The notes beneath the pieces were generated by a model. The model saw only the letters and a program-made list of their open reading frames with translations. It searched no databases and had not been told where the DNA came from. This document shows, piece after piece, positions 37,469-49,400 of a stretch of 64,000 nt of DNA. The DNA is taken from the NCBI RefSeq assembly GCF_963576615.1, contig NC_088714.1, positions 35,257,143 to 35,321,142 of the forward strand, read 5' to 3'. Each line of letters starts with the position of its first letter. Within the stretch, counting starts at the first letter, position 1. The position numbers were made by a program, and so were the translations under genes. This DNA is from Watersipora subatra (taxonomy: Eukaryota > Bryozoa > Gymnolaemata > Cheilostomatida > Watersiporidae).

Positions 37469-40400
37469 GTAAGTGTTTGTTAGTTCTCATGCACTATACC
37501 TCCACAGAGCAGATGATGTGAGTGTATGTTAGTTCTCATACACTATACCTCCACAGGGCAGATGATATGAGTGTATTTTAGTTCTCATGCACTATACCTC
37601 CACAGGGCAGATGATATGAGTGTGTTAGTTCTCATACACTATACCTCCACAGGGCAGATGATGTAAGTGTATTTTAGTTTTCATACACTATACCTCTACA
37701 GGGCAGATGATGTAAGTGTATTTTAGTTCTCATGCACTATACCTCCACAGGGCAGATGATGTGAGTGTTTGTTAGTTCTCATGCACTATACCTCCACAGG
37801 GCAGATGATGCGGACTTGGATTTGTTGAGCTACAGTGTGATGATGGTTTCAATGAACATTCACATGTTGCGGATTAACATGAGCATTTTGTTAAGAGAAG
37901 ATTGGGAATTTTACGTGAGGGGTCGTAGCGGCGCACTTCTGTCTCTCTTATCCGACGCTTTCAAAATAAGAATGACTGAAGCATGAAAAATGTTTAAAAT
38001 GGAATAGCTTGCGTGACTTTTTTGCGCACCATTCCGTCAGTGCCGCTTCCACCTTTTGCAAGAATGGTATATCCGATAATAATTGGTGTGTAGCAAAACT
38101 TGCTTGACCTCTGCTGTTTCCATCTTGCAGATGCCAGAAACTTGTGGGTTAAGGAAGCATCAAGCGTCAAGGAAACATATATGGTGATGCAGTGCAGACA
38201 GTTCACAATGATTTTAAAGTTTTCTCTTGCAAGGTTTTGCTTAGTCTTTAAGTGTTCTGAAGGCAAAAACTCATTATTCGCTTATAAATGGTTGCTCGTT
38301 CTGTTCTCAGGCCAATTCCTTTTTGAAGGTATCTATGAGTTTTTTTTGCCGGACAGTTTGGAGTTGCTTACTACTCACCTGCTTTTATGATTATAAACAA
38401 GCGTGTTATTGTCAATGTCAAAAGCTTTGGCCGTTATGCAATGATACAATGCTATACACCCGCTTGTTGCATATATGTTTATACATGTGCCATGTTACCA
38501 CCTAACAGATCTTTTTTCAGCCACTGAAAATGACTATTTCACAAAGCAAGAGCCACTAAAATATTTTCAGCTCCGTGCGAAGGTCGTTGAGCTAAACTCA
38601 TTGTAAATGTTGGAGTTGTTTTATATCGTAATTTCCATAGCATCATTCATTGCTTTCAGGCATGAGCAACAGATGAAGTGTTTCTTTGTTGGGGGTCCCA
38701 ATGTGAGGAAGGACTACCACATTGAGGAAGGACCAGAGGTAGTAGCTTCAGTTGCTTATAGTACCTGCAGGCGTGTCTCACTTTAACTTTCTTAGCCAAG
38801 AATTTAGCTATGTAAAAGTTAAGTGACAAATGTGCGTGCAACTGTCTGTGTGCTCACCAGTTTTTGCATTTATTCATGGAGCCATTAGCAATAAAAATAC
38901 ATTGCCCATACCAATCACTTGATTGCAGTTTTGTTTTATTCACAGAAGCATGGTTATCGCAATTTAAAAATGTCATTTTAATTTATATCATGTATAACTA
39001 TCATTGATAACTATGCTCAGAATTTCTATGAGTAGATCTGTATTAACACACATCTAACATATCCTTTTTCGTTTAACTTGTTTCTAATAGCTTAAAAGAA
39101 GAAGTACGGTAGAACAATGTTGAGTGAATTCACTGGTGAATCTGAAGGCATTGAGGGGCGACTGACACTATCGTTGAATGTTAGTGTATTTACAAGTATT
39201 AGAAATGCTTGATATTTACCCCAGACACTTAGCAGCGATTAACCGATCAGTGGGTCAGCTCTATAATGAAACATAGCAAAAGAAAGTTGTTTGACTTCCA
39301 ATACCAAATCAGATGCTCTAAAATCTTTCAATGCCGTTCACAACAAAAGGTTTCAAAAATAAATTTATCAAATATGGATACAAAAAATGTGCAATTTTTA
39401 CTATAGGTATCATAATATAGATTGATATGTATAAATGCCAAGGTCAAAGGTTACACTGGTGTTTGATGCCTTCAGTGTGTTTTCCATAGCATTTAGTGCG
39501 AGATTAACACTAGCACTAGTATTTCTTACTGCCTATTATTTCACCTCCAGTCTGCTTCAGCGTTTACAATTCTCACAAATAGATAGGACAGTAATCTGGT
39601 GTCAACCGATGCTGGGCTGTATGAGTAGGTCCATAGGGTTAATACCCTCTATAGCTCATTCATACATTCTCAACTGATACTCGGCTATATGAGTAGGTCC
39701 ATAGGGCTAATACCCTCTATAGCTCATTCATACATTCTCTACTGATACTGGGCTATATGAGTAGGTCCATAGGGTTAATAACCTCTATAGCTCATTCATA
39801 CATTCTCAACTGATACTGGGCTATATGAGTAGGTCCATAGGGCTAATACCCTCTATAGCTCATTCATACATTCTCAACTGATACTGGGCTATATGAGTAG
39901 GTCCATAGGGCTAATACCCTCTATAGCTCATTCATACATTCTCAACTGATACTGGGCTATATGAGTAGGTCTATAGGGTTAATACCCTCTATAGCTCATT
40001 CATACATTCTCAACTGATACTCGGCTATATGAGTAGGTCCATAGGGCTAATAACCTCTATAGCTCATTCATACATTCTCAACTGATACTGGGCTATATGA
40101 GTAGGTCCTTAAGGCTAATACCCTCTATAGCTCATTCATACATTCTCAACTGATACTCGGCTATATGAGTAGGTCTATAGGGTTAATACCCTCTATAGCT
40201 CATTCATACATTCTCAACTGATACTCGGCTATATGAGTAGGTCCATAGGGCTAATAACCTCTATAGCTCATTCATACATTCTCAACTGATACTGGGCTAT
40301 ATGAGTAGGTCCATGGGGCTAATACCCTCTATAGCTCATTCATACATTCTCAACTGATACTGGGCTATATGAGTAGGTCCATAGGGTTAATACCCTCTAT

Positions 40401-43400
40401 AGCTCATTCATACATTCTCAACTGATACTGGGCTATATAGGTAGGTCTATAGGGCTAATACCCTCTATAGCTCATTCATACATTCTCAACTGATACTCGG
40501 CTATATGAGTAGGTCTATAGGGCTAATACCCTCTATAGCTCATTCATACATTCTCAACTGATACTGGGCTATATGAGTAGGTCTATAGGGCTAATACCCT
40601 CTATAGCTCATTCATACATTCTCAACTGATACTGGGCTATATGAGTAGGTCCATAGGGCTAATACCCTCTATAGCTCATTCATACATTCTCAACTGATAC
40701 TGTGCTATATGAGTAGGTCCATAGGGCTAATACCCTCTATAGCTCATTCATACATTCTCAACTGATACTGTGCTATATGAGTAGGTCCATAGGGTTAATA
40801 CCCTCTATAGCTCATTCATACATTCTCAACTGATACTGGGCTGTATGAGTAGGTCCTTAAGGCTAATACCCTCTATAGCTCATTCATACATTCTCAACTG
40901 ATACTGTGCTATATGAGTAGGTCCATAGGGTTAATACCCTCTATAGCTCATTCATACATTCTCAACTGATACTCGGCTGTATGAGTAGGTCCATAGGGCT
41001 AATACCCTCTATAGCTCATTCATACATTCTCAACTGATACTGGCATATATGAGTAGGTCCATAGGGTTAATACCCTCTATAGCTCATTCATACATTCTCA
41101 ACTGATACTGGGCTATATGAGTAGGTCCATAGGGTTAATACCCTCTATAGCTCATTCATACATTCTCAACTGATACTGGGCTATATGAGTAGGTCTATAG
41201 GGGTAATACCCTCTATAGCTCATTCATACATTCTCAACTGATACTGGGCTATATGAGTAGGTCCATAGGGTTAATACTCTCTATAGCTCATTCATACATT
41301 CTCAACTGATACTGGGCTATATGAGTAGGTCCATAGGGTTAATACCCTCTATAGCTCATTCATACATTCTCAACTGATACTGGGCTATATGAGTAGGTCT
41401 ATAGGGCTAATACCCTCTATAGCTCATTCATACATTCTCAACTGATACTGGGCTATATGAGTAGGTCCATAGGGTTAATACCCTCTATAGCTCATTCATA
41501 CATTCTCAACTGATACTGGGCTGTATGAGTAGGTCCATAGGGCTAATACCCTCTATAGCTCATTCATACATTCTCAACTGATACTGGGCTATATGAGTAG
41601 ATCCATAGGGTTAATACCCTCTATAGCTCATTCATACATTCTCAACTGATACTCGGCTGATACAAACTTAAACAAGCCGGTGTTTAGAGCACATGGCCTC
41701 AAATTTGTGCTTTAGTTTTTCTACATGCTGGCTGGAGACATGTGCCTCAAAGTGATGGAACAGAACAAGCCCAAGGATGTTGTTATCAAGCAAGGAGAGG
41801 TCAGTGGAGGTTATCTTTTTATGTATGACAGTTTGCTGGGAAATATTTGCCAACTGCCATTACTTGATATCAATAGTCCTATTTGTTAGTACCTACAAAG
41901 TACTAACATTGTGTATCCTGGCAGGTTTTCATGTACTATCATCCTCTCATAGTATATTAGTTGATATGCTTGATCAGTATCATAGGTATTACTGACAGTG
42001 GGCTTTCGCAATGGTAACTCTACTACAAACTTGTAAAAACTCTCTTGTTTGGTAATTACTGTACATTCATACTCGTGAATGTTTGTTTAGATCTGCGGAC
42101 ACAAAACCTGACAGCTTTGCTGCTTACTTATATGCATGAATACTTGATAGTTACTCTAGAAAGTTTTTGCAGGTCTTCATGCTGCCTCCAAGAATTCCAC
42201 ACTCTCCTCAAAGGAAAGCCGGAACCGTCGGACTGGTGATTGAGAGAGAAAGACAGGAAATGGAGACAGATGGCCTTCGGTATACCACCATGTTTAGTTA
42301 AAATCTTTTTCACTTTTATGGGTCATACCTATAAACTAGAAATTCCCCTGTCATACAGCCCACCACCAAAGTGATATTGGAAAAAGAAAGGGTACTGATG
42401 GTTGAGGAATGCAAAATTAGCAGTCAAATGGCACTGCAGTGCAATAGGATAACTTCAATGGTAGCTGTAATGTACTGGGTGTTATTATGTACAACAAACA
42501 GCAATAATGAAAGAAAAAGATTAAAAGTTTGTTTCTTTCCCCCTGCAATAGGAGAAATGCAATATTGGCCAATATTAGAAATAAAATGCACTGATATTAT
42601 TAGAATAACCAATATTATTAATATAGTAATACAGTAATAATAAAAAACCAATGCACAATTTTGTTTACATTTCAAAATGTCATCGCCTAACAATATCAAG
42701 AAGTTGTGATATTTATATAGATTTAAAAAAAATCTATTTAACAAAACTATTTAGATAAAACAATAACTGTAACATATTGCCCAACATCGATCACCATATA
42801 CTTCGATCTTGTAAATTCGAATGCTTATTCTTATACATGTAATTAAATCTTATAAAATCGAATAATTATTCTTACAATTAAATATTGTAATAATTTCATA
42901 AGAATCGTTAGAAAAAATATCATCGTCATTTCCTTTACTTTCGCTGCTTTGGACATCAGTTGGAATACCAAAGTACTCATAAGTGTCCAAAATGTCAGTT
43001 ACTTTGAAATCAGCAAAAAAGAAACAAACTTTTCAGTTCTTCTACGTTAATTACAGAAACCTTCGGCAATTAGACAATGTGATAGACTGGTGAAATGTGC
43101 ACGCTCTTTTTCATGAAATGCGCACGACTTAATAGTTCTACTCTCTGTTGCACCGCCTTATTGACGTTTCGTTGGCCAGTCTTAATTTTGATTAAAATAG
43201 GCTTGGTAAGTTTTTATTTCAATTTAAGGCCAAATTAATCTGTCTATTTATGTATAATCCGATCAGATGGGTTAGTTTTAAGATTTTGCGGTAACCTTTC
43301 AAAGACTTTGTAACATCTTTAAATAGGTTTATACCCTACAGGATGAATTTATTCGCAGAGTTATATTTCGCGAAATTTGCTATTTCATGCATATTCGCGG

Positions 43401-46400
43401 ACTAATTTATTCGCGGCTGAAAACTGTCACTCTCTATGAAGAGTTAACTCTATTACGTCTAGCAATAAAGTTAACCCTACGCATGTGCACATTGCGTGTT
43501 TCGTTTTCTATTTAGCTTACAACTATACGTACGGGTTGATCGTGCTAAGCTATAAATCTTTTGCTGCGTTCAGAGGTTTTCACGAATATTCCTAAATTTG
43601 GAGGCCTTTGATGAACCAACAATTTGTGGTAAGTAAGGAGTTTTTCACATTTACTAAATTACTTGAATTTTACTTTGGTTCTTCGGTAAAACGCAATATT
43701 TATTTTTTCCATCCTACCGCTTCATTATTTGTTTTAGTGTGAGAGAGATTTTTCATCATACACGGAAGCACAATGATTGCAAGGGAGGTAGATGTCATTC
43801 TTAGAAGATCACCAATCATTCAGGGAGGTCTTGAAATTGAGGTAGAAGTGACCACAGCTGCTAACGAAGAGAATACATATGTTTTAAAAAAGGAACAAAA
43901 ACGCCTTTACGAGCACAAATCTTTGGCCAACCGGCAGAACTTTGCAATAGTAAGCCACAAGGAGTGTTCTGATGATAACCTTCTTACCAGTCATGTAGTA
44001 GTGAGAGAATCGCCTTTAACATCTACCCAAGACAGTGACAGCGATAGAGCTGCTATTACCAAAATAACTAGTCAGAGAGCACCATTACGCGCTAGTATTC
44101 ACTTATCAAGAGTACCAGTTTAATTTTATTGCTAGACAACCGCCATATGGACTAAACTGTTTATATTTACTCCATTCATCGTTTGTAAAATTTTATTTGT
44201 ATTTGAAATATTTTATTTGTACACTCAAGTTTGTAATAAATTACAATATATCTATACATGAAATAAAATATATAATTTAATCATGTTTGCTGCAGCGATA
44301 TCAAGGAGTTGTTGTCGATGAAGGGGTCTAGGTTGACTGGTTGCTTCTCTGCCAATATTCCTGCCTTGATGAATATTACTGCTTGTTTCTAGTTTTCGTA
44401 ATCGGAGTAGGTTGTTTCATTCTCAACCTGCAGTAAACACAAAAAAGAAAAAATATTGACAAGTGTTAAGGACGTACAAAAACAATAGCTGAAGTATTTA
44501 ATGAAAGCGATCAGTTTTTAAACAAAAGAATTAACTAATGCAGGTAATTATGGAAAAACGTATCTGCACTGCAAATCAAATACATACCATAATGTCCAGA
44601 TCAGAATCATGATCGTCATCAACTTCAGTATTAGAGATTGATGGAGTTGATTTCAATGTGAAAAGACTAGGAGAGATTTTTTGCTATGCTGAAGCCATGC
44701 CGAATAACTTGTGAAAACCTTGAATGATTTTGTAAAGTTTAATGCAATGGCAATAAAACTCGAAGCCCAGCGATGATTTTAAAGAAGTTTCGGAACTCGG
44801 CTACGTTTAGTACTTGTGCCTAGTGGCTATTTTGCGATGACGCCATTCTGCATATCTTGTGACAATCTTGAATAATTTTGTAAAAAAATGTGATGCATTG
44901 GCAATGATGTTAGCTCAAAGCCCAGGCAATGATTTTAAAAATGTTTTGGAACTCAACTACGTTTAGTATTTATATTAAAAACTAGCCTAGCAGCTAGTTT
45001 TTAATTTGATGCAGTAGTTATTCTCCCTTGTGATTAAAAATAGAACTAATTATTCCCGGAATTTAATAATTCGCGGAATTGACTGTTCGCGAAATCGCAA
45101 ATTTTTATAACCAACGAATATTTTCATCCTGTAGGGTATGTGTTTTGTATCATTATTATACTTGAACGACTTTACACAAAATTGGTTAAATTTGTTGAAG
45201 AGATTTCGGTACAAGAGTTTGGTCACGGCAGTTAAGGGATAATTTTTCGGGAATCGTGTGCACATATGCATTTATCATAATTCTCCCAAACAATCACATA
45301 GCTCGTGTTTGGTCGTGGGATAAACTCTCTTCATCTTCATTTGTTCACAGCTCCTTAGTCCTTGTAATAATTTAGACTCGGCCTATAATAATATGTTCCA
45401 TGTAAAGCTGCTTGGGTTAAGGTCGTCGCGAGGAGTCGCTTATCAGTATGTAAAAACTTTGTTCTTGTCCTGATCTTAAATTACTTATCGTAGTTGGTGA
45501 ACAAAGCTTGTATGTCCGAACAGACACATGCATGGACAGTCTCATTTGATATAATCACTTGGGGGTTAAGTAACACCATACGCTGGTTCACACTATATCG
45601 CCGTATGTCGTCTTGATGATTATTCGACGATTATGTGCACCGTAAACTAATGGTTTCGTCGAGGCAACGCGGATATTTCGGAAAAAATTGCAACTGTCAA
45701 ACATTCCGTTAGTTTGCCAAGCGTTCACGACGGTCTGTCACTTCGACAATTGTGATTCGCAATCGCGGACTGCTCGATCTCTATTTATTTGCTTGACATT
45801 TGCTAAGGGACTAGTATTTCATCATTTCAAGATTGCCACGAGCTATTCACTGATGTAAATTTGGATGGGTTTGTGATAGTGTGAACATTGCCATCACAGG
45901 AGATCACCGAAATATTGTGCGATTCTCGCCGACGTACGGCGGAGATATTGTGAACCAGCCTTGAGACTTTTCAAGGTATATTTGTGATATCTACAAGCAT
46001 AATGCTTTGTTATATGCACGCCTTTATTTATCTATTTTGTCTGATGGCCCCTTTACAAATAGTTCTTTGTGTTGAACTATTTGTATCACTTGTTGAAGTT
46101 TGATCAACTGAAAAATATATGGAAATGTAAATTTTTAGGATATCAGTATTCTGTTAATGTATCTAGAATATCAGTATTCTATATCTCAAAACATTCGCAG
46201 CGCTTTTGATTCATTTTTGACTGTCAATTCTAAAACTACTCTTGATTCAAAGATGCTGTTTGATTCCAAAATAAATTAAAAACCTTTTTGTAATGATTAT
46301 TTCTTTATTAATTAAGTTTTTACATATAATTTAACTTTATAAATTCATCCATACATCCAAGTTGATACACAGATTTATATAAGCACTTGTTTTGGTGTAC

Positions 46401-49400
46401 ATGTATATATAATTATCGGCAGGATTTATTGTCAAGTATTTGAGCTGTAGAACCAATTATATAATATTTCAGTACACTCAGTGCTCTTATAAGAATATTT
46501 ACTGTAATGCATCGATGGTTTTAAACTACAGTGAATATTGGAATTGTGCGTTGAGGCTTTGACTGTATTTACAATTTTGAGCAGATCTAGATGTTTGGTT
46601 AATTCAAGTTCTTTTATCTTGACAAACTTGATACAACAAAACCTTCAATCATTTTACTGTCTGTATTACACACACAAGGCGTTTACTTTGTGTATTACAC
46701 ACAAGGCTTTTACTGTATGTATTACACACACAAGGCTTTTACTGTATGTATTACACACACAAGGCTTTTACTGTATGTATTACACACAAGGCTTTTACTG
46801 TATGTATTATACACACAAGGCGTTTACTGTGTGCATTACACACACAAGGCGTTTACTGTGTGCATTACACACAAGGCTTTTACTGTATGTATTACACACA
46901 CAAGGCTTTTACTGTATGTATTACACACACACAAGGCTTTTACTGTATGTATTACACACAAGGCTTTTACTGTATGTATTATACACACAAGGCGTTTACT
47001 GTGTGCATTACACACAAGGCTTTTACTGTATGTATTACACACACAAGGCTTTTACTGTATGTATTACACACACAAGGCGTTTACTGTGTGTATTACACTC
47101 AAGGCTTTTACTGTATGTATTACACACACAAGGCTTTTACTGTATGTATTACACACAAGGCTTCAAACCTGAATCGTTCCTCAACCTACAAAACCAGACT
47201 CAACTCAATCTGGGTGTACATACTCAGAGAACTCAACTCAATCTGGGTGTACATACTCAGAGAACGCAACTCAATCTGGGTGTACATACTCAGAGAACGC
47301 AACTCAATCTGGGTGTACATACTCAGAGAACGCAACTCAATCTGGGTGTACATACTCAGAGGACTCAACTCAATCTGGGTGTACATACTCAGAGAACGCA
47401 ACTCAATCTGGGTGTACATGCTCAGAGAACGCAACTCAATCTGGGTGTACATACTCAGAGAACTCAACTCAATCTGGGTGTACATACTCAGAGGATCTCA
47501 ATTGACAGGATTCAACAAAGAACCTGTTTTATCTCATTACAAACAAGACCTACATAGCTGGATGAGCTTCTCAACACATTGAAAATACATTTTCGTAAGA
47601 AGTAAAACCTTTTATTTGACAATTGATCAATCATAAACTTGTTCAATATTTAGAATGTTAAAACGTTGACATAACATAACCTGAAATGGCTGAAACTGGC
47701 GCAATTGATTTAGTTCCTTGTCAATATGCCAGTATTATGTGATTCGATGGCATGCATAGTGAGACTTACTTCTTTGGCATTATGCCAGTATTATGTGATT
47801 CGATGGCATGCATAGTGAGACTTAGTTATTTGGTAATATGCCAGTACTATGTGATTTGCTGGCTGTGTAGTGAGACCATAGAGTTATCTCCCCTAGAGTG
47901 ATAACTACACGAGCGTTTCCGGTGCCAACAAGGAGCGTTTAGGCCACGCCCCTTTTTTGTGCTAGTCAGTCGTAGTGATTGACTAGATCAATAACATCAG
48001 CCATGAGAAGGGTTAAACAAGGATCATGAATTTCCAGTTAAGATAGTAATTAATGCTTATATTAAAGAAATGATGATTATAGTTTATTACTCTAATAAAT
48101 GCTTATTATTTAAAGCAATTCAATACCTACCAGGGATCGCTAAACAAATTATGGAAATGTTTACTTTTTCATATCCATTTCCATCAATGATATACAGCCC
48201 CCTACAGCCCCATACAGCAATGATATACAGCCAATGATATACAGCCCCCTGTTATATACTCAGAGAACGCAGCCCCCTGTTATATACAGCCCCCTGTTAT
48301 ATACTCGAATTTATTTTTATATAAAAATAACATAATTTATTGTTTCCATAAACATAAATATTTCCATAATTTTAGGGAAATGGATATGGAAATTTTATTT
48401 TAAAAATATGGAAATGTTATTGAAATGGAAATAATATGGAAATGTTATTGAAATGGAAATAATATGGAAATGTTATGGAAATGGAAATAATATAGAATTG
48501 AAGTAGGGAAATGTTATAGAAATGGAAACGAATTATGGAAATGATATAGAAATACTATGGAAAAGTAGAAGGGGAATGTTATGGAAATGGAAATAATATG
48601 GAAATGAATTATGGAAATGGAATTGATATGGAAATGAATTCTGAAAATTTTATGGAAATGGAAATAATATGAAAATCAATTATGGAAATATTATGGAAAT
48701 GGAAATAATATAGAAATGAAGTAAGGAAATGTTATGGAAATGGAATTAATATGGAAATAAATTATGGAAATAGAAATTGTGAGTTACACGTAATCCCTGA
48801 TACCTACATGACTTGCAAAGGCACTGAATAGATAGTGATAAGTAAGTGAGTTAATGCAATCAGTTACTCATAGATAAGACAGATAGTCATACTGGGGTTG
48901 TATTACATTAGTGTGATGGGAAGCTAATCGACTGCCATCAACTATGAGCTGTACTGCCCGAGTAATAAAAGTCTTTGGACAGAAAATTTATTTTTATATA
49001 ACAATTACCATTCTAACTTTTAAACTTCATATAATGAGAAAATATTTTTAAGCAGTTCAAATGAATTGAGAGGAAAAAGAAAACAACTGTAAAGGTTTTC
49101 AAGCTTTTTTAAAAAACTACATTTAAATTTCATATCATGAAAGAAGTGTTTTGTTGAAATAAATTAGGAAAAAAAAACTGTAAATTTGTTAAAATGTAAA
49201 ATAATTAGCAAGTAATGGCTAAATATAATCTGTTTAGCTATGATTACAATGAAAAATTATTTAATAAATACATGTAAGGTAATGAAGGAATCTATTTTAT
49301 TTTTATATAATTATAATTTAGTATAATTAAGTACGTTATCATTTATTTTTACTTAACATACCTATAACAACATTTGCCACTTTAACTTTCAAACTACATA

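Larger units (their letters stand above)
43334..45136 (+). mobile_element. 1.8-kb TA-flanked element R3, copy B
   Basis: Termini CCCTACAGGATGAATTTATT and inverse, with TA on both sides (43332-43333, 45137-45138). It is inserted in repeat R1; copy 1 of R1 at 145-165 reads ACACATATAAAC and is the exact empty site with a single TA. Orientation is opposite to copy A. It is the better-preserved copy: the 116-codon frame is intact. Confidence 0.93.
42338..45270 (-). repeat. dispersed repeat family R1, copy 2, interrupted by element R3-B
   Basis: Inverted relative to 1-1268. Flanks of the 43334-45136 element match positions 1-150 and 155-1268 of copy 1, including the acidic frame ([20 protein letters not shown], 42900-43010 in minus sense). 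It lies in HAAO intron 4. Confidence 0.88.

Noticed and set aside
46538..47582. Plus-strand ORFs up to 339 codons
   Set aside because: They run through two different minisatellites in HAAO intron 4 and change repeat motif exactly at the array border.
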